Shown here in pieces: positions 1-5,810 of a stretch of DNA of 7,385 nucleotides; within the stretch, counting starts at the first letter, position 1, and each line of letters starts with the position of its first letter. The stretch is from NCBI GenBank assembly GCA_046050405.1, contig JBJOPY010000078.1:1-7385 (forward strand), in the 5' to 3' direction. Under the pieces are notes generated by a model. That model was given only the letters and a program-made list of their open reading frames with translations, was not told the origin of the DNA and ran no database searches. The translations under genes were made by a program, and so were the position numbers. The stretch comes from JADKCL01 sp046050405 (GTDB lineage Bacteria > Bacteroidota > Bacteroidia > J057 > JADKCL01).

Positions 1-1700
1 AGGACGAGCGCGCAGTTCATCAGGAAGAAGTTCCCCTTGTCCTCGAAGCCTTCCCACAGGCTGGAGAGGGTGCCCGCAAGCTTGTTCCCGACAGCGGTGC
101 TGAGGAAGAATCCACCCATCATCAGTGCGGTGATGCGCGGCGGGCTGAGCTTGCTCACCAGCGACAGGCCCATCGGCGAGAGGCATAGTTCTCCCACGGT
201 GATGACGGCATAGGCCGCGACCAGCCACATGGCTCCTGCCTTGTCCGTGTGGATGTCCGTGGCCTTGACAGCGGCATACATCACCAGCGTGCTCAGCGCG
301 GTGATCACCAGGCCGAGGAAGATCTTCGTCGGTGTACTCGGCTCCTTGCCTCGGCGGCGCAAGAAGCCGAAGAATCCGACGACGACGGGAGTCAGCAACA
401 CGACCCAGAAAGGATTGATCGATTGGAAGAGCTCTGTACTGATCAGGAGGAGATCCTGGCCCTTTCCGGGACGCTCGGCCTTCGGGAGATTTGAGAAATA
501 TTTGCGGGAGTCCTCTGTGATCTTGAGGTTCTCCCGAATCTCTTGGGCGGCCTTTTTGTCTCCTGCCTTTTGGAGTGCCTCGTGCGTGGCGGTGAGGCTG
601 TCGATCAATCCCTTGAACCGGGCATCGTCCCATTTCTCGTAAATGGAGGCATCGTAGCGTGTGGTTTGGGCCATGCCTGCCGTCTTGGCAGGGCCGGAAA
701 GCCAGGCAGGCATGGAGCGATCCGTGTGGTCTTCCGCCCAGACGGTCAGCGCATCCCCGTTCTGGTGGAACACAGCCCAGAACACGATGATGCAGGCATA
801 TACTGCCAGCAAGGCTCCGATGGGGCGCTTGTCCTCAGGGCTTGCTTTCACCAGCATATAGACAAAGAATGCGATCACGGGAATGCATCCGAAGAGGAAG
901 GCATCGGTCGTGTCAGAGCCGATGAGGTATCCATCAGGATTGGCGGGACCTGTTACCCCTCCGAGGAAGTAGCCGATCACCCCGAAGGCGAACATTGGCA
1001 GGAGGACCAGGGTGAAAATCTTCCAGAGGGCCATGTCACCGGGCTTCAAGGGCTTGATGACATCCGCCGCTTTCACATGCCTGGTTCCGAGGATGAAGAT
1101 GATCAACCCGATCAGCATTCCCACGCCTGCCGCCGCAAAGGCGTGGCCCCAACCATAATTGATCCGCATGAACGCCGCCACGAAGTTGCAGACGAAGGCA
1201 CCCACATTGATGCCCATGTAAAAGATGTTGAAGCCGGCGTCCTTGTTCGCTTTGTATTGATCATTGTTGTACAGGTTGCCGACGAGGGTGGAAATGTTGG
1301 GTTTGAAGAAGCCGTTGCCCACGATGATCAGCAGCAGGGAGATGTAAAAGGTGGTCGTCCCGTGCATTGACAGCCCGAAGTAGCCCGCCGACATGAGCAA
1401 TCCCCCGATGATGATGGAGAGGCGATAGCCCAGGATCCGGTCTGCAAGCAGTCCCCCGATGAAGGGCGTCAGATAGACCAGTCCGATGTAGGTGCCATAG
1501 ACATCCGATTTTTGCTTGGCATCGAATCCCATGCCACCGTTTTCCCAGCTGTCCAGCATGAACAACGCAAAGATTCCAAGCATCAGATAGTATCCGAATC
1601 GCTCCCACATTTCAGTGAGGAAGAGGATCCACAAGCCTTTGGGGTGCTTCCTTCCCATGCTGCTGCTTGCGAGGGATCCTTTGCTTACGTCATTCGCCAT
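1..1700 (-). CDS. POT/PTR-family proton-coupled di-/tripeptide transporter (3' end beyond window)
   Basis: Inner-membrane symporter of the major facilitator superfamily, expected to bring in di- and tripeptides with protons. I translated the minus strand from the ATG at 1700-1698; it stays open for 566 codons to the left edge, so the C-terminus is missing. Family signatures are visible: the ExxERFxYY proton-coupling motif (TEMWERFGYY, residues 29-38), GGLLADRILGYR (82-93) after TM2, FFKPNIS with the conserved Lys133, the PTR2 signature FYMGINVG (160-167), and GELCLSPMGLS with Glu504, matching the conserved TM10 Glu. Residues ~322-425 form a ~100-residue charged, hydrophilic insert (DHTDRSMPAWL..., a helical stretch near 360-400) between hydrophobic segments; I recall similar long loops in other POT proteins of Bacteroidota. 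No strong Shine-Dalgarno is seen, which is usual in this phylum. The family is certain; peptide specificity is inferred. Confidence 0.95.
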   Translation of the reverse strand, partial: MANDVSKGSLASSSMGRKHPKGLWILFLTEMWERFGYYLMLGIFALFMLDSWENGGMGFDAKQKSDVYGTYIGLVYLTPFIGGLLADRILGYRLSIIIGGLLMSAGYFGLSMHGTTTFYISLLLIIVGNGFFKPNISTLVGNLYNNDQYKANKDAGFNIFYMGINVGAFVCNFVAAFMRINYGWGHAFAAAGVGMLIGLIIFILGTRHVKAADVIKPLKPGDMALWKIFTLVLLPMFAFGVIGYFLGGVTGPANPDGYLIGSDTTDAFLFGCIPVIAFFVYMLVKASPEDKRPIGALLAVYACIIVFWAVFHQNGDALTVWAEDHTDRSMPAWLSGPAKTAGMAQTTRYDASIYEKWDDARFKGLIDSLTATHEALQKAGDKKAAQEIRENLKITEDSRKYFSNLPKAERPGKGQDLLLISTELFQSINPFWVVLLTPVVVGFFGFLRRRGKEPSTPTKIFLGLVITALSTLVMYAAVKATDIHTDKAGAMWLVAAYAVITVGELCLSPMGLSLVSKLSPPRITALMMGGFFLSTAVGNKLAGTLSSLWEGFEDKGNFFLMNCALV

Positions 1701-1744
1701 GTGATATTCTTCTTGTGATGTTGAACCTTGTGTTGAAAACGTCC

Positions 1745-1775
1745 GAAAAATAAGCAACTCATCCACCATTCCAAA
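1745..1775 (-). promoter_or_regulatory. Candidate Bacteroidota-type promoter for the POT transporter
   Basis: Read on the minus strand, TTTG (1775-1772) is followed after exactly 19 bases by TATTTTTC (1752-1745). The phylum's consensus is a -33 TTTG/TTG and a -7 TAnnTTTG about 19-20 bases apart, so only the last base of the -7 box differs. Transcription would start near 1738, giving a leader of about 40 bases before the ATG at 1700. This rests on motif and spacing alone. Confidence 0.45.
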
Positions 1776-1845
1776 ATCATCTGAGAAACCCTGCTGTTTA
1801 TTGCGACGCGTGTCACCCGTCAGGACATCCTGGAGGGAACATGGA

Positions 1846-1869
1846 GGGGGTTTCCCCCGCCCTAGGGCG
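1846..1869. repeat. Two adjacent GC-rich palindromes in the intergenic region
   Basis: GGGGG-TTT-CCCCC (1846-1858) overlaps by one base the perfect 12-bp palindrome CGCCCTAGGGCG (1858-1869). They lie between the divergent transporter (start 1700) and AcpH-like gene (start 1992). No T-tract follows on either strand, so they do not look like intrinsic terminators, and with divergent genes none is expected here. They could be a protein-binding site, or chance in GC-rich DNA. I see nothing else assignable in 1776-1991, and no convincing TAnnTTTG promoter in front of 1992; TAACTTGG at 1947 lacks a -33 partner. Confidence 0.3.
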
Positions 1870-1991
1870 CTGCGGTTGGCCTGTCATCATGTTCCATGAA
1901 TGATTCCGGGATGAAGGAGCATGATGCCAGCCTTGTCAATTCTATCTAACTTGGCTGCAAGATTCGACAAAGCGAACTGCAAAGCATAACC

Positions 1992-2675
1992 ATGAATTTC
2001 CTGGCCCACTTTTTTCTCGACATCGACCAACCGAATGGATACTTCGCCGCCGGGGCGGCGACCCCTGACCTGCTCTCCATCTACAACCCGGGCCTTCGCA
2101 TCAAGGCAGGCCAGCTTGGCCATCTCCCCCCGTCGATCCGTGCGCAAGCAGACCCGCATTTCGTCGCTGGACTGGAGCGGCACTTCCATGCGGATCGCGT
2201 ATTTCATTCTTCGGGGCTTTTCAGGACGGAGATGCATGAACTTTCCGTCTTGCTGAAGCGGCAGTTTCACGAGCAGGACATCCCCCGGAAGTTCTTCGTC
2301 GCACACATACTCATAGAGTTGCTGCTGGACAAGGTCTTGATCCAGCAGCATCCAGGGTTGCTGGACGATTACTACCGGCAATTTGAATCGCTCAGTCCTT
2401 TCCGGAGACTGCGGCAATCCACCGAGCTCGTGTCCGGGCATTCCCTGCCCAATTATGAATCCTTCCTGGCGAAGTTTGTCGAAAACAAGTATCTCTACCA
2501 CTATACCGAGAATGACCATTTGGTTTACATCCTTCGCCGCCTGCTGCGCAGGGTCGGCATCTGGAACCATGGGTTTCTGGACGATGCACGGTTCCCGGTG
2601 CTGATGGAAGAATTCGAGGCTCGCATCGGGACTTATTTCGGAAGGTTTTTCGAGGAGATACGCGCCAATGAATAA
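1992..2675 (+). CDS. Divergent AcpH-like (acyl-carrier-protein phosphodiesterase-related) protein
   Basis: A 227-residue soluble protein starting MNFLAHFFLD, which matches the MNFLAHLHLA opening of E. coli AcpH, the enzyme that removes the 4'-phosphopantetheine group from ACP. The layout also agrees: a Gly...Pro-Asp step (G21, D26) where AcpH has GNLLADF with its important Asp24; a His-rich helix GLERHFHADRVFHSS (60-74) like AcpH GIHMHRRIDVLTD; and a helix AHILIELLLDKVL (104-116) with H105, E109 and D113 spaced four apart, like DVMWDHFL. It is about 30 residues longer than AcpH and diverges strongly in its C-terminal half (FLAKFVENKYLYHY). I believe it is a Bacteroidota-specific branch usually annotated as hypothetical. 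The metal-dependent HD-like hydrolase fold is inferred, and ACP need not be the substrate. It stands alone, divergent from the transporter and convergent with the GSCFA gene. Confidence 0.75.
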   Translation: MNFLAHFFLDIDQPNGYFAAGAATPDLLSIYNPGLRIKAGQLGHLPPSIRAQADPHFVAGLERHFHADRVFHSSGLFRTEMHELSVLLKRQFHEQDIPRKFFVAHILIELLLDKVLIQQHPGLLDDYYRQFESLSPFRRLRQSTELVSGHSLPNYESFLAKFVENKYLYHYTENDHLVYILRRLLRRVGIWNHGFLDDARFPVLMEEFEARIGTYFGRFFEEIRANE

Positions 2676-2696
2676 ATGTACTGGAGGGAGGTCGCG

Positions 2697-2709
2697 GGAG
2701 GTCACCTCC
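2697..2709. repeat. Short palindrome over the GSCFA stop codon at a convergent gene junction
   Basis: GGAGGT-C-ACCTCC is a perfect 6+1+6 inverted repeat starting 21 bases after the AcpH-like stop; the GSCFA stop (TGA, minus strand 2704-2702) lies in its middle. The two genes end only 26 bases apart. A hairpin here could slow polymerase in both directions, but there is no T-tract on either side, so a terminator role is weakly supported. Confidence 0.25.
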
Positions 2710-3679
2710 GCAGCCGATCCTCCACCTCCCGGAATTCAAGATCCAAATCCACCACTCCCCGAAGCTGGCCGATGCGGCCCAGCAGCTTCCCCAGAAAGGC
2801 GAGGTGCGCCTCGCTGCCGGCATCGAAGGGCCGGTGCGCGAGATCCCGGAAGATTCCGTCCAGGGCGGAATTGGTCTGCCGGGCCGTGTCGCTGAGCCAT
2901 GCCGTGGAAAATTTCTCCCAGACATAGTCCTCCGCCATCTCGCTCGGATGCGTGAGATCCCGGCCATAGAAGCGGTAGTCGCGCAGGTCGTCCATCAGCA
3001 ATTCATAGGCGGGGAAGTAGGAAACCCGTTCGAAATCAGCGCAAAGCTCCTCGCAAAGGCAGCGCAAGACGGCCTTGCTGCCGCCGTTTTCCACCATTCC
3101 CGCCCGCAGGTGCCGAACAGGGCTCACTGACAGCAGTACCTGCACTGCCGGGTTTTCCGCGAAGAGGTGCGCGAAAAACTGCGCCATGCCATCCCGCAAT
3201 TCATGGACGCGGCTCATATTGGATGCAAACCGCTGCTGCGGAAGCTTGTGGCAATTGGCGACGATCGTGCCGGTCTCGCGGTCTTGAAATCCAATGGCCG
3301 ATCCCAGTGTCAGGATCAGCACATCTGCCTTCCGCAGTGCCGTTCCGGTCGCTTGCAAGGCTGCCTGGATCTTGTCCTGGAGGATGTGCTTGTCAGGATG
3401 GCTGAGCTGGGAATGAAACGCCAGGCTCCGCCAGCGGCCATCGTGCAGGAAAAGTGGACCGCCAGGGAGGTTCTCGCCGGAGAGTGCCGCCGCCAATGGG
3501 GCGATCAGCGGCAGCGGATGGAAGATGATGCCGAATGGATTCTGCAGCAGCCTGAACTTGTAGTGGCGCAGGCGGTCGCCCATGCGCTCGGCAAAGCAGG
3601 ACCCGACGGAAACAATGCGGGAGGAGTGCCCGATGGGTCGCAGGGGCGGAGCCGGGAAAATCTCCGTTCGGAAATCCAT
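2702..3679 (-). CDS. GSCFA-domain SGNH/GDSL-like predicted hydrolase
   Basis: A 325-residue protein with the family-defining motif GSCFA at residues 26-30 (VSVGSCFAERMG). Further conserved-looking blocks follow: NPFGIIFHP (47-55), LTLGSAIGFQ (123-132), ANCHK (141-145) and SVSPVRHLR (184-192). The C-terminal block GRDLTHPS (239-246) has the Asp-x-x-His pair (D241, H244) that carries the catalytic acid and base in SGNH hydrolases, with Ser27 of GSCFA as the likely nucleophile. No signal peptide is seen, so it should be cytoplasmic. The family's reaction is unknown; an esterase or deacylase activity is inference. I chose the ATG at 3679 because it lies 7 bases after the DedA stop and directly before the conserved region. 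An in-frame ATG at 3721 would add 14 basic residues and overlap DedA. Translation is probably coupled to DedA. Confidence 0.88.
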   Translation of the reverse strand: MDFRTEIFPAPPLRPIGHSSRIVSVGSCFAERMGDRLRHYKFRLLQNPFGIIFHPLPLIAPLAAALSGENLPGGPLFLHDGRWRSLAFHSQLSHPDKHILQDKIQAALQATGTALRKADVLILTLGSAIGFQDRETGTIVANCHKLPQQRFASNMSRVHELRDGMAQFFAHLFAENPAVQVLLSVSPVRHLRAGMVENGGSKAVLRCLCEELCADFERVSYFPAYELLMDDLRDYRFYGRDLTHPSEMAEDYVWEKFSTAWLSDTARQTNSALDGIFRDLAHRPFDAGSEAHLAFLGKLLGRIGQLRGVVDLDLEFREVEDRLRR

Positions 3680-3686
3680 CGCCGGC

Positions 3687-4364
3687 CTACTTCGCTGCGT
3701 CTTTCTTGCGTCTGCTGACAAGGTAGCCGATGACCATCGGCGTCACGGAGATCAGGATGATCGCGATCACGACCCCTTCGAAGTGGCTTTTCACCCAGGC
3801 GTTGGTGCCGAGGGCATAGCCTGCGAGGGTCATCGAGCCGATCCACAGAATCCCCCCCAGGACATCGTAGGGCAGGAACTTGCGCTTGTAGTCCATCTTT
3901 CCCACCCCTGCCACGAAGGGCGTAAAGGTTCTCACGATGGGCACGAACCGGGCCATGATGATGGCCTTGGTGCCGTATTTGTCAAAGAAGGCCTGTGTCT
4001 TGTCGATGTGGGTTTGTCGGATCAATGTCCGCTTTCCAAGCTTCAGCTTCACCGCCCGGGCCCCGAGGAAACGGCCGATCGCATAGTTGGAATTGTCCCC
4101 CAGCACAGCCGCCGCAAACAGCAGCAGGATTAAAACCCAGATGTTCATGGTGGCGTCCGGCTGCCCGGCGGTTCGGGCGCAGATCGCCCCCGCTGCGAAC
4201 AGCAGGCTGTCCCCGGGAAGGAAGGGCATGACCACGAGCCCTGTCTCCACGAAGATGATGAGGAAGAGGATGGCATAGATGGCGATCCCATAGTCGAGCA
4301 CCATCTTGTCGAGGTGGTCGTTGATGTGCAGGACGAAGTCCAAAAGACTTTTGATGGATTCCAT
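3687..4364 (-). CDS. DedA-family (SNARE-associated/VTT domain) integral membrane protein
   Basis: A 225-residue polytopic inner-membrane protein. DedA-family proteins support membrane homeostasis; several act as flippases or recyclers of undecaprenyl phosphate or phospholipids, coupled to the proton gradient. Visible signatures are FVETGLVVMPFLPGDSLLF (38-56), the re-entrant-loop region with the acidic Glu40 and Asp52; GDNSNYAIGR (89-98); and the second hallmark RFVPIVRTFTPFVAG (139-153) with Arg139 and Arg145, preceded by FFDKYGTKAIIMA. Hydrophobic stretches lie at ~26-60, ~73-90 and two near the C-terminus, which ends in a basic cytoplasmic tail (SRRKKDAAK). Length is normal for the family. 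It is the first gene of a two-gene unit with the GSCFA gene and has its own promoter-like element upstream. The lipid substrate cannot be read from sequence. Confidence 0.93.
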   Translation of the reverse strand: MESIKSLLDFVLHINDHLDKMVLDYGIAIYAILFLIIFVETGLVVMPFLPGDSLLFAAGAICARTAGQPDATMNIWVLILLLFAAAVLGDNSNYAIGRFLGARAVKLKLGKRTLIRQTHIDKTQAFFDKYGTKAIIMARFVPIVRTFTPFVAGVGKMDYKRKFLPYDVLGGILWIGSMTLAGYALGTNAWVKSHFEGVVIAIILISVTPMVIGYLVSRRKKDAAK

Positions 4365-4395
4365 GTCGATTGCCCCATTTTTTTGGAAGCGGGGA

Positions 4396-4403
4396 CAAAG
4401 ATA
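4396..4403 (-). promoter_or_regulatory. Exact Bacteroidota -7 element (TAnnTTTG) upstream of the DedA gene
   Basis: The minus strand reads TATCTTTG, an exact match to the Bacteroidota -7 consensus. About 24 bases lie between the expected start site (~4389) and the ATG at 4364. No TTG/TTTG is found at the ideal -33 spacing (minus-strand GGTG at 4426-4423), so the second half of the promoter is weak. It would drive DedA and GSCFA together. Confidence 0.5.
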
Positions 4404-4551
4404 GGAATTGCAAGGCGCGGCGGCACCTCCCCATGATGGAATCTTGTCGGCGGCGCAGGCCCGATCCCGTTTACAGAAGCAGGCGCCCCGCAGTCATGCG
4501 AAATGGTTTTTTCAAATTGCCAACCCATCCATCCCAGACAATTTTCACAAG

Positions 4552-4572
4552 TTGCATCCATGGGGGATGCAA
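4552..4572 (+). repeat. Inverted repeat in the scpA leader/promoter region
   Basis: TTGCATCC (4552-4559) and GGATGCAA (4565-4572) are perfect 8-bp arms around a 5-base loop, ending 35 bases before the scpA ATG. No gene on the plus strand ends upstream, so it is not a terminator of a preceding gene. It may be an operator or a leader hairpin. A weak promoter-like pair (TTG at 4517-4519, 19 bases, then CAATTTTC at 4539-4546) would place the transcript start at the base of the hairpin. Alternatively GAGTTTTG (4590-4597) is a one-mismatch -7 box only ten bases before the ATG. Neither is convincing. Confidence 0.4.
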
Positions 4573-4607
4573 GTGTGGACTAGTTCATTGAGTTTTGCAG
4601 TCAGCTA

Positions 4608-5390
4608 ATGGAGTATCATACGGGGGTGTACGCCCTGCAAGAAACATACCGCATCGAGCTGCCCGTTTTTGAGGGGCCGTTTGACTTGTTGCTCTTTTTC
4701 ATCGAGCGCGACGAATTGGATATCCATGACATTCCGATCAGCCGCATCACCCGCGATTTCCTGGATTACATGCACCAGATGGATGCCTTGAACATGGAGG
4801 TCGCCTCTGAGTTCATCCTGGTTGCCGGCACCTTGATGCGGATCAAGTCCCGGATGCTTCTCCCCCGCCCCGTCCTCAATGCGGAAGGGACAGTGGAAGA
4901 CCCACGCCGGGAGCTGGTGGATCGCCTGCTGGAATACAAGCGGTTCAAGAGTGTGCAAGAGGCGCTGATGAACATGGAGGAGGAGGGAAGCCAGATCTTC
5001 AAACGCGGCTTCGCCAAGCAAGAGGAGAAGGAGATCCTGGATTCGGACGTGACCGGGGAGGAACTTCACAGCATCGACCTCTATACGATCATGCGCACCT
5101 TCAAGCGCATCATGCAGCGCCACGAAGAGCGCATGGCACGCCCCAAGCATGTCATCCGCGCCTATCCGTATTCGGTCGAAGAAATCAAGGAGCGCGTCCT
5201 CTCAAAATTGCAGGCCAAGGAGAAGTTTGATTTTGTGAGCTTCATCCTGGATCATCCCGACAAGATCTATTGCGTCTTCACCTTCCTCAGCGTGCTGGAA
5301 ATGGCACAGGTCGGCCAGCTGTCCCTCGAGGTCGGTCATGGTTACAACAATTTCTGGATCTGCCCGGCGGAGATGAAGCCTGCAAGCTGA
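4608..5390 (+). CDS. scpA: ScpA, kleisin subunit of the SMC-ScpAB condensin
   Basis: A 260-residue segregation and condensation protein A. As the kleisin it bridges the two SMC ATPase heads and binds ScpB, forming the ring that compacts and helps segregate the chromosome. The N-terminal SMC-binding part carries the family block FEGPFDLLLFFIERDELDI (~20-38), followed by ITRDFLDYM and the helix EFILVAGTLMRIKSRMLLPR (Met-Arg-Ile-Lys-Ser-Arg is typical). The middle (~85-150) is acidic and variable, suiting the ScpB-binding linker. The C-terminal winged-helix domain is FDFVSFILDH...VFTFLSVLEMAQ...GHGYNNFWI (~205-254). Length is normal and the reading frame intact. The ATG at 4608 puts 13 residues before the conserved YRIELPVF; an in-frame GTG at 4626 is an alternative. 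Neither smc nor scpB is adjacent, and an IS30 remnant starts about ten bases after the stop. Confidence 0.95.
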   Translation: MEYHTGVYALQETYRIELPVFEGPFDLLLFFIERDELDIHDIPISRITRDFLDYMHQMDALNMEVASEFILVAGTLMRIKSRMLLPRPVLNAEGTVEDPRRELVDRLLEYKRFKSVQEALMNMEEEGSQIFKRGFAKQEEKEILDSDVTGEELHSIDLYTIMRTFKRIMQRHEERMARPKHVIRAYPYSVEEIKERVLSKLQAKEKFDFVSFILDHPDKIYCVFTFLSVLEMAQVGQLSLEVGHGYNNFWICPAEMKPAS

Positions 5391-5398
5391 GCCAACCC

Positions 5399-5678
5399 GA
5401 GGGTTTGCAGGACATCAAAAAAATCGCCGAAAGGCTGGGGGCAAAGGGATACTTCGCCAACCCTTACAGTGCTTGGGAAAGGGGCTGCAACGAGAACGCA
5501 AACGGGCTCATAAGGCAATATCTGCCCAAGTTCAACACCCCTGGAACCAGACCTCCTGCGACCAGGCCAAGGACATCCAGAACAAGCTCAACAACAGGCC
5601 CAGAAAAAACTGAAATTCAAAACCACCAATGAAGTGTTTTTTACAACAGTGTTGCACTTCATGGTTGAATTCGGCTGA
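5399..5678 (+). pseudogene. Frameshifted C-terminal remnant of an IS30-family transposase
   Basis: Frame 2 encodes GLQDIKKIAERLGAKGYFANPYSAWERGCNENANGLIRQYLPK (written here as one run of the motifs DIKKIAERLG, YFANPYSAWERG, NENANGLIRQYLPK), the hallmark end of IS30 transposases with the third catalytic acid in NEN. Near 5533-5550 the homology moves one base back, consistent with a 1-base deletion. It then continues as WNQTSCDQAKDIQNKLNN, RPRKKLKFKTTNEVFF and LHFMVEFG to a TGA at 5676-5678. IS30 proteins normally have ...LNxRPRKxLxFKTPxEVF here. The N-terminal DNA-binding domain and the first two catalytic Asp residues are absent, so it is inactive. The last ~27 bases of coding sequence (GTGTTGCACTTC onward, from 5649) may include the right terminal repeat; no left end exists in the window. 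It follows scpA almost directly. I see nothing assignable in 5679-5810. Confidence 0.85.
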
Positions 5679-5810
5679 TCCACTTCATCGCAGGCGACCC
5701 CATCTTCCATCACCTACTAATGGCGACATAGAACCTGTTTGGAAGGAGGCTGGCCTCTGGACGATGGAGTGAGAGCACACGGGCACGCCACCCCTGCCCC
5801 ATGTCAGGTG

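Noticed and set aside
543..1370. A 275-codon open frame on the plus strand
   Set aside because: It is antisense to the POT transporter, whose minus-strand translation shows all family signatures; the plus-strand product is His/Asp/Gly-rich, as expected for a shadow frame.
1887..2705. A 272-codon open frame on the minus strand
   Set aside because: It lies almost wholly antisense to the AcpH-like gene, whose translation carries the MNFLAH motif and helix pattern; the antisense product has no recognisable motif.
3680..3721. Longer N-terminus for the GSCFA protein from the ATG at 3721
   Set aside because: It would overlap the DedA end by 35 bases and add residues with no conserved features; the ATG at 3679 sits just after the DedA stop and before the conserved part.
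5533..5550. Programmed frameshift in the transposase
   Set aside because: IS30 elements make a single-frame transposase, no slippery heptamer is seen at the shift, and the N-terminal two-thirds is missing, so decay is the simpler reading.
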